NCBI GenBank assembly: GCA_038227045.1
Contig: JBBRQD010000106.1
Location: 1-17,999 of the forward strand
Length of the DNA: 17,999 bases
From: JANXLS01 sp038227045
Lineage (GTDB): Bacteria; Planctomycetota; SZUA-567; H5-PLA8
Direction of reading: 5' to 3'
Shown: piece by piece, positions 1 to 8,209 of the stretch
How the letters are laid out: the number at the start of each line of letters is the position of its first letter
Numbering within the stretch: the stretch's first letter is position 1
Program-made: the position numbers and the translations under genes
Notes under the pieces: generated by a model
The model's input: only the letters and a program-made list of their open reading frames with translations
Told to the model about the DNA's origin: nothing
The model's database searches: none

Positions 1-19
1 CCATGATAACGTTTTTCAT
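1..19 (-). CDS. 5' end of an unidentified minus-strand gene (cut by window edge)
   Basis: On the minus strand an ATG at 19 opens a frame reading M-K-N-V-I-M before the window ends. A strong Shine-Dalgarno sequence AGGAGG (complement of 30-35) lies 10 bases upstream, which is the main reason to call a start here. Only six codons are visible, so no function can be given. It runs in the same direction as the SDR gene upstream of it (215-994) and could be co-transcribed with it across a 195-base gap. Confidence 0.45.
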
Positions 20-118
20 CTGGGCCTGGCCTCCTGATTATTGGGTCAATGGGTTGTGAGAGACTTCATTGACTTTTTATCTCGAGGCTATGGCTCTTTC
101 TATTCCATTACATGGTAA

Positions 119-138
119 CTCTCCCTCAAGGGGGAGAG
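119..138. repeat. Solo CTCTCCC/GGGAGAG hairpin
   Basis: CTCTCCC (119-125) and GGGAGAG (132-138) form a perfect 7-bp stem with a 6-base loop, in the gap between the partial first gene and the SDR gene. It resembles the CCCTCTCCC/GGGAGAGGG core of the repeat units at 12681-13292, but without the CCCTCACCCC half. It could be a degenerate solo copy or a chance hairpin. The rest of 20-214 shows nothing else I recognise. Confidence 0.4.
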
Positions 139-214
139 GGGGGGAATGACACTATGTGCATGTTTGAATGTGTGGCGGGTATTGGGGTTGTGGCGGGGAT
201 AGAAGGATTGCGGG

Positions 215-994
215 CTATTCGCTGACGCTCCATCCACCGTCGACGCTCAATACCTGCCCGGTAACAAATTTCGATCCGTCGGAGAGAAAATAGACGACTG
301 CGGCGTCAACATCGGACGGCTGGCCGATTCGGCCACCGTCGAGCGGTTGTTTGTGCGCGAGAAATTCGCGGATCTCGGGGTTGCTTGCGGCGCGGGCGGC
401 CATCGGCGTTTCGACGACGGAGGGCGCGACGACGTTGAATCGAATGCCGTGCGGCGCGTAATACGACGCCGCCGATTTTGTGAATCCGATCACGGCCGAT
501 TTCGCCGCCGCATACGCATGTGTCGCGAAGAATTTCCGCGACGGCGACGACCCCAGCACCGAGCCCATATTCAACACGCTTCCGCCCCCGCCTTGTTTCA
601 TGAATTGTTTGGCGGCGGCTCGATTCGAATTGAACAACGACGTCAGATTGATTTCAAACGTTTTCGCCCAGCCTTCATCGGTGATCTCGTGAAGCGGCCC
701 ATCGCCGAAGCACCGACCGCTGGCTCCGGCGATGTGATACAAGCCGTGAAATCCACCGAAGTCGGCCAGCGCCGTGTCAACCGCGCGCGGGGCGGTGAGC
801 GGATCGCCCGCGTCGCCGAGCACGATCCGCGCGGACGCGCCCAGCGCGTCGCGCACCGTTGCCGCGTTCTCCTCGGTGCGCCCCACGCAGACCACGCGCG
901 CGCCTTCCGCCACACAGGCTTTCGCCGCGGACAAGCCCATGCCACTCGTGCCGCCCACGATCACGACAACTTTGTTTTCCAATGCATTTTTCAT
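215..994 (-). CDS. SDR family NAD(P)-dependent oxidoreductase
   Basis: A 259-residue classical short-chain dehydrogenase/reductase, full length for the family, presumably cytosolic and acting on an alcohol or ketone (often a sugar, sugar acid or 3-oxoacyl group). The Rossmann dinucleotide motif GGTSGMG is at residues 14-20. The usual NNAG is replaced by HIAG (87-90). The catalytic Ser is S145 in NMGSVLGSS and the YxxxK pair is Y161/K165 (YAAAK). The C-terminal FVTGQVLSVDGGWSVSE is the standard SDR end. The ATG at 994 lacks an obvious Shine-Dalgarno sequence. The gene is divergent from the ABC ATPase and runs towards the partial gene at 1-19. The substrate cannot be read from the sequence. The neighbouring sugar-acid genes make a sugar or hydroxy acid plausible, which is inference. 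Confidence 0.9.
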   Translation of the reverse strand: MKNALENKVVVIVGGTSGMGLSAAKACVAEGARVVCVGRTEENAATVRDALGASARIVLGDAGDPLTAPRAVDTALADFGGFHGLYHIAGASGRCFGDGPLHEITDEGWAKTFEINLTSLFNSNRAAAKQFMKQGGGGSVLNMGSVLGSSPSRKFFATHAYAAAKSAVIGFTKSAASYYAPHGIRFNVVAPSVVETPMAARAASNPEIREFLAHKQPLDGGRIGQPSDVDAAVVYFLSDGSKFVTGQVLSVDGGWSVSE

Positions 995-1032
995 AATGGC
1001 TCGATGAAGTAGACTTTCGCCGCAATCGCAGT

Positions 1033-1074
1033 AAATGATAAATCACAAATGCCAAATCAAAAATGACAAATGCC
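1033..1074. repeat. AAATG(A/C)C-type low-complexity intergenic repeat
   Basis: This A-rich stretch repeats words of the form AAATGnCAAATG. CAAATGCC occurs at 1046-1053 and again at 1067-1074, exactly 21 bases apart. It lies between the divergent SDR and ABC genes. It belongs to the same style of intergenic low-complexity repeat seen elsewhere in the window, but here no inverted partner is present. Confidence 0.5.
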
Positions 1075-1119
1075 GTTTAGAATGCCTCAATTCTGAAAAT
1101 TGCCCCAGTGGAATCGCGC

Positions 1120-2091
1120 ATGTCCTCCCCTGCCCTCTTCGTCAAAGATCTCCGCAAAGTGTACCGCGTCCCCGAACGCGAAGCCGGGCTGGGTGCGTCG
1201 ATTCGCAGCTTTTTTCACCGTAAAACGAAAGACATCGCGGCCGTCGACGGCATTTCGTTTCACGTCGAACCCGGTGAAATCGTCGGTTTTCTGGGACCCA
1301 ACGGTGCGGGAAAAACGACAACGCTGAAGATGCTTTCGGGCCTGCTGCATCCCAGCAATGGCACGCTGGAAGTGCTGGGCCACGTCCCGTCGCGCCGTGA
1401 AAAAGAACTGCTTCGCCAAATCACGCTCGTGATGGGCCAGCGCAACCAGTTGCAATGGGATCTGCCGGTCGCCGATTCGCTCGACCTCAATCGCGTCATC
1501 TACCGCGTTCCACGCGCGGATTTCGACGCCATCTCCGGCGAATTGACCGAGTTGCTCGACCTCAAACCGCTGCTTGGCAAACCGGCGCGAAATTTATCGC
1601 TGGGCGAACGCATGAAATGCGAGATTGCCGCAGCACTTTTGCATCGCCCCAAAGTGCTGTTCCTCGACGAGCCGACCATTGGCCTGGACGTCACCATGCA
1701 GCGCCGCATCCGCTCCTTTATAGGCGAATACAACCGACGCTACAAATCGACCGTGCTGCTCACCAGCCATTACATGGCCGACGTCGAAGCGCTCTGCAAA
1801 CGCGTGATCGTGATCCATCACGGGAAGCTGCTGTTCGATGGCGAACTGGCGAAATTGGCCGAACGCTTTTCGCCGTACAAAACGATTACCGTGAAATTGG
1901 CAAATGGACAAGCGGACTTGAGCGCCTACGGCGAAGTGCTTTCAAAAGACGAAGGCCAGGTGACGCTGCGCGTGCCCAAGACCGATGCCGCCGCGGTTAC
2001 TGCGAGGCTCCTCGCGTGCTTGCAAATAAATGATCTCACCATCGCGGACCCGCCGATTGATGATGTGATCGAACGCGTGTTCGCGCAGTGA
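1120..2091 (+). CDS. ABC-2-type transporter ATP-binding protein (COG4586-like)
   Basis: A 323-residue ABC ATPase that would energise an ABC-2 export complex at the inner membrane. Residues from ATG 1120: Walker A GPNGAGKT 59-66, Q-loop region VMGQRNQLQWDLP (Q107), signature LSLGER 159-164, Walker B VLFLDEP 179-185, and switch His 217 in TSHYM. The N-terminal insert before Walker A and the degenerate signature fit the uncharacterised NatA-like group COG4586, which normally works with two ABC-2 permeases. No permease lies next to it: the next gene is on the other strand. I chose ATG 1120, with GGAA seven bases upstream; a GTG at 1108 would add four residues. The cargo is unknown. The C-terminal ~80 residues form the usual regulatory tail. 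The 3' end runs directly into an inverted repeat. Confidence 0.9.
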   Translation: MSSPALFVKDLRKVYRVPEREAGLGASIRSFFHRKTKDIAAVDGISFHVEPGEIVGFLGPNGAGKTTTLKMLSGLLHPSNGTLEVLGHVPSRREKELLRQITLVMGQRNQLQWDLPVADSLDLNRVIYRVPRADFDAISGELTELLDLKPLLGKPARNLSLGERMKCEIAAALLHRPKVLFLDEPTIGLDVTMQRRIRSFIGEYNRRYKSTVLLTSHYMADVEALCKRVIVIHHGKLLFDGELAKLAERFSPYKTITVKLANGQADLSAYGEVLSKDEGQVTLRVPKTDAAAVTARLLACLQINDLTIADPPIDDVIERVFAQ

Positions 2092-2095
2092 TAGA

Positions 2096-2166
2096 CAGCC
2101 CCGACGGGGCAACATACAATGGCGCGCATTTTCCCGCGACGATTTTATGTCGCCCCGTTGGGGCTG
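2096..2166. repeat. Imperfect inverted repeat, GCCCCG/CGGGGC type
   Basis: Arms 2096-2116 and 2146-2166 match at 19 of 21 positions, and each arm itself contains an AGCCCC..GGGGC mini-hairpin. It starts five bases after the ABC stop codon, between convergent genes. It may act as a bidirectional transcription stop or be a dispersed palindromic repeat. No T-tract follows it. Confidence 0.6.
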
Positions 2167-2197
2167 AAAACCAGTGCTCGCGAAAGCTCGTCAAAAC

Positions 2198-3625
2198 TTA
2201 CTTCGCTATGACCACCGGTTCGCCCAATTCTCTCTTGATTTCCTCATTACGATACCCGAATCCCGGTCCGCTCAGTGTCGATAAATCGACCTCGCCGTTC
2301 TGTCGCCGATACAATCCTGGATGCACCTTTGCCTCGGGCAGAGACGCTTCCGGATAAAATTGCGACGCGTTGGTTTCGACACCCATGATCGTGCCGGTGT
2401 GCGCCGCGAGCAGGGCGTGCGGGATCATTGCCAGCATGGGGTTCGTGAGATCCTGGACCATCAGCGTCATGCCGTGGGCGCGGGCGAAACAGGCGCTCAG
2501 CAGCGCGCCGGTTTGCGTCTTGCAAGTCTTCAGCGCCACGCCCGTCCAGCCCAGCGTGCGGCCTAGTTTGACCATGTGCCAGTCGTGGGCGCTTTCGTCC
2601 ATGAACAACGGCTTGCGCGCGGCGACGCTGTGGACATCGATCGGATGCTCTTCGATTTCATAGGGAAATGGTTGCTCGACGTAGAGGATCATACCGTACA
2701 GGCGCGGATGTTCGGCGAGCAGCCAATCGAGAATTTCATTCACGTACGCGACATGTTCGACGGTACAATTGAAATCCGTCGAGAGCCAGTTCACGCCGTT
2801 TTCAAGCGCGATCCGGCCCACGTCGACGATCCGCTGCATGTCCCATTTCAGATCGTTGCCCTTCAATTTGATTTTCAGGCACGTCAACCCGTCGCGGCGA
2901 ATCCAATCGGCAAGCAGCGTCGGATAACCGTCGTCGATCCCCGTGGCGGCAGGTTCCGATGCCTGAATGCGATCGAGACCGCCGACCAGATGCCACGCAG
3001 CCAGCTTCGCGGGCGGATCACGGCGCAGAAAATCGGCGGGGTATTTGCCTCGAAAATCGACGTTTGAATTTTCGGCCGGCGTGAGGAATGAAGCGAGATC
3101 GGCGTTCATGTATTTTTCAGTGTATGTCTCGTAAATGGGCGTGTCGTGGAGCACGCCGTAGGCATCGTGAAGCGCGATGTCGAACGGCGAACAGCATACC
3201 AACGCGGCGAGCCACGGGATCGCGCTCGCGGGCGGGCGGGCGGCATTTTTTTGTTTCAAAATTTCGGCCAGGCGCTGACGCTGGAAGCGGTATCCGACTT
3301 CCATGGGATGTCCGCTGCCCTCGAATGCGGCCCATTCGCGGGCGAGTGTTTTGCAGAAATCCAGGAGCGCTTGATGACGGTCCTCATAAGGCAGCGCGCT
3401 GGGCCAGACCCATTGCACACTTATAGGGGTTTCACCCCAGCCGACTGCGGTGCGGCCCGCGCGATCAGTGACTGTTACGCGCGCGCGGGCGCACGTGACC
3501 GATGTCACGACTTCGTGGCCGAATTTCAACGGCAGGCGTGTGCGCACCGGCAGAAAATACAAATCGACGCCGATGCAGTGAACGTCCGTCGGTTTTTGCG
3601 AGCCGCTTTGAGCGAGCTGAGACAT
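2198..3625 (-). CDS. Enolase-superfamily enzyme (mandelate racemase / muconate lactonizing-like)
   Basis: A 475-residue member of the enolase superfamily, which abstracts a proton alpha to a carboxylate using a Mg2+-bound enolate. Visible (beta/alpha)8 barrel residues: KIK (K251/K253) on strand 2, metal ligands D284 (STDFN), E317 (YVEQPF) and D343/E344 (MDES), and Lys 366/369 (ALKTCKT) on strand 6. The KxK plus late Lys pattern suits the muconate lactonizing/dipeptide epimerase-like subgroup better than the His-Asp type, but this assignment is tentative. At 475 residues it is longer than the usual ~370-400; the extra length lies in residues ~100-225. A Shine-Dalgarno GAGGAG (complement of 3636-3641) sits 10 bases before the start. 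The gene is divergent from the cupin across 95 bases. A sugar-acid dehydratase or epimerase role is inferred from neighbours. Confidence 0.85.
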   Translation of the reverse strand: MSQLAQSGSQKPTDVHCIGVDLYFLPVRTRLPLKFGHEVVTSVTCARARVTVTDRAGRTAVGWGETPISVQWVWPSALPYEDRHQALLDFCKTLAREWAAFEGSGHPMEVGYRFQRQRLAEILKQKNAARPPASAIPWLAALVCCSPFDIALHDAYGVLHDTPIYETYTEKYMNADLASFLTPAENSNVDFRGKYPADFLRRDPPAKLAAWHLVGGLDRIQASEPAATGIDDGYPTLLADWIRRDGLTCLKIKLKGNDLKWDMQRIVDVGRIALENGVNWLSTDFNCTVEHVAYVNEILDWLLAEHPRLYGMILYVEQPFPYEIEEHPIDVHSVAARKPLFMDESAHDWHMVKLGRTLGWTGVALKTCKTQTGALLSACFARAHGMTLMVQDLTNPMLAMIPHALLAAHTGTIMGVETNASQFYPEASLPEAKVHPGLYRRQNGEVDLSTLSGPGFGYRNEEIKRELGEPVVIAK

Positions 3626-3720
3626 CGTGGAAAATCTCCTCGTTGACTTGAACCGGCACAGGCGAGAAAGTAGCCTATTCGAATCGCGACTGCAATCGCC
3701 AATTGACGGGAGAATGAACG

Positions 3721-4083
3721 ATGCCGGGAATCCAATCTCAGAATTACAGTGTCGAGCACTTCAGCGAAATCGACGCGGTGCGCTGCCCGTGCGGGTTCAG
3801 CCAGCGCGCGTTCGTCTCGCCTGACAATCCGCTGGCAACGATTCACTACGTTGACATTCTGGAAGATGCAAAAACGCATTACCATAAAACGCACACCGAG
3901 ATTTACCTGATCCTCGAAACAGCGGGCGCGTGTTTCGTGGAACTCGATGGGGCGATGATTCCGGTCAAACCGATGACGACGATTTTCATTAAACCGGGCT
4001 GCCGGCATCGTGCGGTGGGGAAGATGAAGATTATTAATACGTCGATTCCGGCGTTTGATTCGGAAGACGAATGGTTTGATTAG
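3721..4083 (+). CDS. Small single-domain cupin protein
   Basis: A 120-residue protein with one cupin barrel. Cupin motif 1 is seen as HYHKTHTE, giving ligands H53, H55 (or H58) and E60. Motif 2 is IFIKPGCRHRAVG with H96. These are the usual metal-binding residues, so it is probably a metal-dependent isomerase, dioxygenase or sugar-binding protein. GGGAGA (3708-3713) lies seven bases before the ATG. It is followed within 40 bases by the glycoside hydrolase-like gene, likely the same transcript, and is divergent from the enolase-superfamily gene. Small cupins of this sort often sit in carbohydrate loci. No specific substrate can be read. The N-terminal CPCG (residues 22-25) is a possible extra metal or redox site. 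Confidence 0.85.
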   Translation: MPGIQSQNYSVEHFSEIDAVRCPCGFSQRAFVSPDNPLATIHYVDILEDAKTHYHKTHTEIYLILETAGACFVELDGAMIPVKPMTTIFIKPGCRHRAVGKMKIINTSIPAFDSEDEWFD

Positions 4084-4121
4084 TTGAGATGCCACCTGTG
4101 GAAATTTTGGAAACGACGATC

Positions 4122-5525
4122 ATGCGACATTGCGTTGGACTCTCACTTTTTTTCGTTTCGTTGACACTCACCGCCGCCGAAACGCTGCTCGCATTACATC
4201 CCGACAATCCACACTATCTGCTCTTTCGCGGCAAGCCGACGGTGCTGATCACATCCGGCGAACATTACGGCGCGGTGTTGAATCGCGATTTCGACTATGT
4301 GAAGTACCTCGACACGCTGCACAAAGACGGCTTGAACATGACGCGCCTTTTTTCCGGCATTTACTGCGAGTCGGGCAAGGATTTCAACATCACAGGCAAT
4401 TCGCTTGCGCCCGCGCCGGAGAAGTTGCTTTGTCCGTGGGCTCGCAGCGCCACCCCCGGCTACAAGCTTGGCGGGAACAAATTCGATCTCGATAAATGGG
4501 ACGAGGCGTACTTCACGCGCTTGAAGGATTTCATGACGCAGGCCAGCACGCGTGGGATCGTCGTCGAGTTCTCCCCGTTCTGTCCATTCTACGAAGACTC
4601 TATGTGGGAACTCAGCCCGCTGAATCCGGCGAACAACGTGAACAACACGCCCGCAACTCAACGCCTTGAGGTGTGGGCGTTGAAGCACGAGGCGTTGACG
4701 GCGATTCAAGACAAGGTTGCGCGCAAGTTCGTTGAAGAATTGAGCGCGTTCGACAATTTTTATTTCGAGATCTGCAACGAACCGTATTTTGGCGGCGTGA
4801 CGCTGGAATGGCAGAAGCACATCGCCGACACGCTGGTCGACGCCGAGAAAAACCTGCCCGCAAAACACTTGATCGCGCAGAATATCGCGAATGGAAAAGC
4901 GAAGATCGTGAAACCGAATCCCAGCGTGTCGATCTTCAATTTTCACTACGCGACGCCGCCGGACACGGTGGAGATGAATTACGCGCTGGGCAAAGTGCTG
5001 GCTGATGACGAAACCGGTTTTAAGGGCACAAAGGACGAAACCTATCGGCGGGAGGCGTGGCAATTCATCCTAGCGGGCGGCGCGATTTTTGACAATCTGG
5101 ATTATTCATTCACGGTCGGGCACGAAGCCGGCGATTTTGTGATTCCGCCGAAACAGCCGGGTGGGGGAGGAGTGAATTTCCGTGCGCAGATGAAAGTGCT
5201 GAAGGATTTTATCCACGGATTCGATTTCGTTAAAATGGCGCCGGATGCGGTCCAGGTATCGATCCATGATACTAAAGGGGCAAAAATAGAATCGCGGATA
5301 TTGGCGGAAAAAGGCAGGCAATATGCGATTTACATCCACGGCGGCACGCTTGCGGAATTAAAAATTGAGGCGCCGCAAGGCGACTATGGTGTGGAATGGA
5401 TTGATACGCGTTCGGGTACGGTGCTTAAGTCGGAGACGATCAAGCATCCTGGCGACGGGCCTATCAAGATTACGAGTCCGGAATATACCGAGGACATCGC
5501 GCTGAAAATTGTAATTAAAAAATAA
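4122..5525 (+). CDS. Secreted glycoside hydrolase-like (beta/alpha)8 protein, clan GH-A-like
   Basis: From ATG 4122 the protein is 467 residues and begins with a signal peptide (charged MRH, hydrophobic residues ~5-16, likely cleavage after TAA near 18-19). An in-frame ATG at 4089 would add 11 residues before the signal, so 4122 is preferred. The body looks like a cellulase-type barrel. ICNEPYF contains N219/E220, the usual asparagine and acid/base glutamate at strand 4. FHY (H275) and ADDETGF (E297) fit the strand-7 nucleophile. A beta-rich C-terminal domain (~385-467) follows, resembling the small domains appended to GH140/DUF4038-type enzymes. It probably attacks a polysaccharide or plant glycoside outside the cytoplasm. 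Family assignment (GH5-like versus DUF4038/GH140-like) is not secure. It lies downstream of the cupin and is convergent with the helicase gene. Confidence 0.75.
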   Translation: MRHCVGLSLFFVSLTLTAAETLLALHPDNPHYLLFRGKPTVLITSGEHYGAVLNRDFDYVKYLDTLHKDGLNMTRLFSGIYCESGKDFNITGNSLAPAPEKLLCPWARSATPGYKLGGNKFDLDKWDEAYFTRLKDFMTQASTRGIVVEFSPFCPFYEDSMWELSPLNPANNVNNTPATQRLEVWALKHEALTAIQDKVARKFVEELSAFDNFYFEICNEPYFGGVTLEWQKHIADTLVDAEKNLPAKHLIAQNIANGKAKIVKPNPSVSIFNFHYATPPDTVEMNYALGKVLADDETGFKGTKDETYRREAWQFILAGGAIFDNLDYSFTVGHEAGDFVIPPKQPGGGGVNFRAQMKVLKDFIHGFDFVKMAPDAVQVSIHDTKGAKIESRILAEKGRQYAIYIHGGTLAELKIEAPQGDYGVEWIDTRSGTVLKSETIKHPGDGPIKITSPEYTEDIALKIVIKK

Positions 5526-5537
5526 TCGGCCGGGTGC

Positions 5538-5569
5538 CACGGATTTGAATGAACACGTTCAAATCCGTG
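5538..5569. terminator. Hairpin between convergent genes (possible bidirectional terminator)
   Basis: CACGGATTTGAA (5538-5549) and TTCAAATCCGTG (5558-5569) form a perfect 12-bp stem with an 8-base loop that carries a smaller GAAC/GTTC stem. It occupies the 57-base gap between the glycoside hydrolase gene and the helicase gene, which converge here. Position argues for transcription termination in both directions, but there is no clear T-tract, so a dispersed repeat is also possible. Confidence 0.5.
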
Positions 5570-5582
5570 CCACTCAACGCAC

Positions 5583-7073
5583 TTACCGTCCGCCCTTTTC
5601 CCATGGCCGCGTGTTGTTGCGATTCGGCTGCGGCCTGCGTGCTGGGCCGCGTGCGGGGCCACGATTGAAATCGCCGCCTCGCGCCGGCGGGTGAAGCTCG
5701 TTGCCTGGTTCGGGCGCGTCGTGTTGGACGGGCAGCCGCGCGGGTGCGGCTTCATTGCCGAAGTTGCTGCTTTGCGGAGCGCTCTGCCCGCCGTGGCTTT
5801 CGCGCCGGCGATCCTGGTAATGCGGCCGGCTGCCGCCGCGATGTTGTCCGCCGCCGCCCGAGGAACGGCCCCGGTGTTGTCCGCGATTTCCGCCGCCGCC
5901 TCCCCCGCTGCCGCCGCGTGACCCGCCTTCGCCACGCGGGCGTTCGACTGGCGCATTGTAATATTCGAAACCGTCCAGTTTCTTGCGTTCAATCGGTTTA
6001 CCGATGAAGCGTTCAATCGCCGCGACGTACTTCACGTCTTCCGAGCCGAACAAGGAGAGCGCGTCGCCGGAAGAGGAGGCGCGCCCGGTGCGGCCGATGC
6101 GATGGACGTAATCTTCGGGGTGCTGCGGAATGTCGAAGTTGACGACATGGGTGATTGTGTCCACGTCAAGACCGCGCGCGGCGATGTCGGTCGCCACCAG
6201 CACGTCGTACAGTCCGTCGCGGAAGCCCTTTAAGGCGCGCTCGCGTTCGCGCTGGGTGCGGTTTGAATGCAGCGCGGCGACGGCGTGGCCGTTTTCCTTG
6301 AGCAACTTCGCGATGCGGTCGGCGCGGTGCTTGGTGCGCGTAAAGACGAGCATCGAATCGAAATTGAGCTTTTCCATTAGCGCCAGCAGCAGTTTGCTCT
6401 TCTGGTCGTTGTTCACCGGATACAGCGCGTGCGTGATGGTCTCGGCCGGCGAGCGGCGGTGGCCAATTTCGATGACCTTCGGCGTCTTCATCGCCCACTT
6501 GACGAGATTTTCGATCTCGGGCGGCATGGTCGCGGAGAAGACAAATGTCTGGCGCGTCTTGGGACAGCGCTCGAGAATGCGTTTGACGTCCGGGAGGAAA
6601 CCCATGTCCAACATGCGGTCGGCTTCGTCGAGGACGAGATTCGAAATATGATCGAAGCGCACGGTTCCGCGCTCCAGATGGTCGAGGAGGCGGCCGGGCG
6701 TCGCGACGAGGATGTCGACACCGCGCTTGAGTTCGCGCGCCTGGGGGCCAAAGGCGGCGCCTCCATAAACGGCAATCGCGCGGAGGTCGGTGAAGCGCGC
6801 GTAGTCGCGCAGCGCAGTCTCAACCTGGCCGGCGAGTTCGCGGGTCGGTTCCAAGATCAGCGCGCGTAACGTGCCGTGCGCACCGAGTTTGGAGAGAATG
6901 GGCAGTGCAAACGCGGCGGTCTTTCCGGTGCCGGTCTGTGCGCTGCCGATAATGTCGTGTCCTTCAAGTGCGAGCGGAATTGTGCGCAACTGGATAGGAG
7001 TGGGATCGACATAGCCCATGGCCTTAACGGCTTTGACTATGTTTGGTGCGAGATTGATCTGGGTAAATGGCAT
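5583..7073 (-). CDS. DEAD-box RNA helicase, RhlE-like, with Gly/Arg-rich tail
   Basis: An ATP-dependent RNA helicase of 496 residues from ATG 7073. Motifs in order: Q motif PTPIQ (24-28), motif I AQTGTGKT (45-52), Ia PTREL (76-80), Ib TPGR (125-128), DEAD (149-152), SAT (180-182), and motif VI HRIGRTGR (324-331). The ~118-residue tail (from ~379) is rich in Gly, Arg, His, Asn and Pro, an RGG-like RNA-binding extension typical of RhlE/cold-induced helicases acting on ribosome assembly or mRNA decay. An ATG at 7184 would add 37 residues, but they look non-conserved and the domain begins at MPFTQINL. No Shine-Dalgarno precedes 7073; instead a -10-like TATAGT lies six bases upstream, suggesting a leaderless mRNA. 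Divergent from the radical SAM gene. Confidence 0.92.
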   Translation of the reverse strand: MPFTQINLAPNIVKAVKAMGYVDPTPIQLRTIPLALEGHDIIGSAQTGTGKTAAFALPILSKLGAHGTLRALILEPTRELAGQVETALRDYARFTDLRAIAVYGGAAFGPQARELKRGVDILVATPGRLLDHLERGTVRFDHISNLVLDEADRMLDMGFLPDVKRILERCPKTRQTFVFSATMPPEIENLVKWAMKTPKVIEIGHRRSPAETITHALYPVNNDQKSKLLLALMEKLNFDSMLVFTRTKHRADRIAKLLKENGHAVAALHSNRTQRERERALKGFRDGLYDVLVATDIAARGLDVDTITHVVNFDIPQHPEDYVHRIGRTGRASSSGDALSLFGSEDVKYVAAIERFIGKPIERKKLDGFEYYNAPVERPRGEGGSRGGSGGGGGGNRGQHRGRSSGGGGQHRGGSRPHYQDRRRESHGGQSAPQSSNFGNEAAPARLPVQHDAPEPGNELHPPARGGDFNRGPARGPARRPQPNRNNTRPWEKGGR

Positions 7074-7079
7074 CGGAGG

Positions 7080-7085
7080 ACTATA
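7080..7085 (-). promoter_or_regulatory. Candidate -10 element for the helicase gene
   Basis: On the minus strand TATAGT (complement of 7080-7085) matches five of six bases of the -10 consensus and ends six bases before the ATG at 7073. That would put the transcription start at or next to the start codon. The -35 hexamer 17 bases upstream is weak (ATGTCA). This is inference from position and consensus only. Confidence 0.35.
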
Positions 7086-7240
7086 GCAGAAATTTAGGGG
7101 AATGACATTGAATTCTTGGAAAGGCGTGACGACCGCGCAGCAATTTGCCCCTTTTTTAAAACCTTCCCACTTGCCAGCGCCCATTTTTCCGGTATCATCC
7201 GCTGGCTTTATTGAATTCCAACTTTATATTCAAATGTTAA

Positions 7241-8206
7241 TTGGGGGCGGCGGCTTTGGCTCGATGGTATTACTATCCGGGTGACGAATCGAACGTGCTT
7301 GAACGCGTGCGTAATCGCGTGTTTCGTAAGCCCGTTCCTGATTTTCCCAAGACGATCCTGATTGAAACGCAATTCGGCTGCAATGCCGGGTGTGTGTTTT
7401 GCCAGTATCCGCAGTTGAAAGACGAATTGCCGCGCGGACGGATGACCACGGCCACGTTCTCGAAAATCGCGAAGGAGTGCGCCGGACGGGGCGTTGAACG
7501 CTTTATTCTGTGCCTCGACAACGAGCCGCTGATGGACCGGACGCTTGGCGAGAAATATGCGGAGCTCAAGAAATATTGTCCCGAATCCGTGCGCAATTTA
7601 ACCACGAATGCGTCGTTACTTTATCCGGAGAAGATCGAGGAGTTGATCGGCAGCGAGTTGGTGAACGAAGTCTTCCTCTCGATCAACGGCGAAACCAAGG
7701 ACGTCTATGAGAAAATCATGGTTCTGCCGTTCGAGAAGACGATGGCGAATCTCGAGTACTTCTGCAAGTGGCTGCGCGAGCATCCCGAGATCAAGCGCAA
7801 ACTGCGCGTGCGCGTCAACACGGTGAAGACGAAACTGGTCGCGCCGGAAGTGCCCGCGATGACGAAACGCTGGGAAGCCGAGGGCTTCGAGATGCACGTG
7901 ATCGACATGGACAACCGTGGCGATCAGTTGGACATGAAGGAAATGAAAGAGTTGGGCGACACCGAGGACATGAAGCCCAACACGACCTGCCGGCGGCCAT
8001 TTCACACAATGGTGCTGACGTGGGAAGGGCAGTCCGTGTTATGCTGTGTGGATTATAAGCGGGAAGTGAAGCTCGGCAACGTTCACGAGCAGAGTGTGTA
8101 TGAAATCTGGAACGGCCCGTGGGCGACGCAATTGCGCCGCGAATATCTGGCCGCGGAATTTTCGAATCTGCCTATTTGTGCGGTCTGCAAAATAAATACG
8201 GATTGA
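7241..8206 (+). CDS. Radical SAM protein with SPASM/twitch-like C-terminus
   Basis: A 321-residue radical SAM enzyme. The [4Fe-4S]-SAM motif CNAGCVFC supplies C47, C51 and C54 (CX3CX2C). LCLDNEPLMD (91-99) follows. The C-terminal third carries C250, C268, C269, C313 and C316 around a GN-x-YEIWNG segment, the layout of a SPASM or twitch auxiliary-cluster domain as found in peptide-modifying maturases and other radical SAM enzymes. The substrate is unknown. No ATG fits the start: TTG at 7241 or TTG at 7256 (GGGGGCGG at 7243-7250 upstream) are the candidates, and I cannot choose firmly. The gene ends three bases before the Ser/Thr kinase start, so the two are probably co-transcribed and translationally coupled. 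It lies divergent from the helicase. Confidence 0.85.
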   Translation: MGAAALARWYYYPGDESNVLERVRNRVFRKPVPDFPKTILIETQFGCNAGCVFCQYPQLKDELPRGRMTTATFSKIAKECAGRGVERFILCLDNEPLMDRTLGEKYAELKKYCPESVRNLTTNASLLYPEKIEELIGSELVNEVFLSINGETKDVYEKIMVLPFEKTMANLEYFCKWLREHPEIKRKLRVRVNTVKTKLVAPEVPAMTKRWEAEGFEMHVIDMDNRGDQLDMKEMKELGDTEDMKPNTTCRRPFHTMVLTWEGQSVLCCVDYKREVKLGNVHEQSVYEIWNGPWATQLRREYLAAEFSNLPICAVCKINTD

Positions 8207-8209
8207 GGC

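Noticed and set aside
347..1012. Long plus-strand open frame opposite the SDR gene
   Set aside because: Arg/His-rich translation with no family features; a shadow of the high-GC SDR gene, which has all its motifs.
4194..5063. 289-codon minus-strand open frame
   Set aside because: Shadow of the secreted glycoside hydrolase-like gene; no recognisable domain.
7074..7184. N-terminal extension of the helicase from ATG 7184
   Set aside because: The 37 extra residues look unlike any DEAD-box N-terminus and the domain starts cleanly at MPFTQINL; kept as an alternative only.
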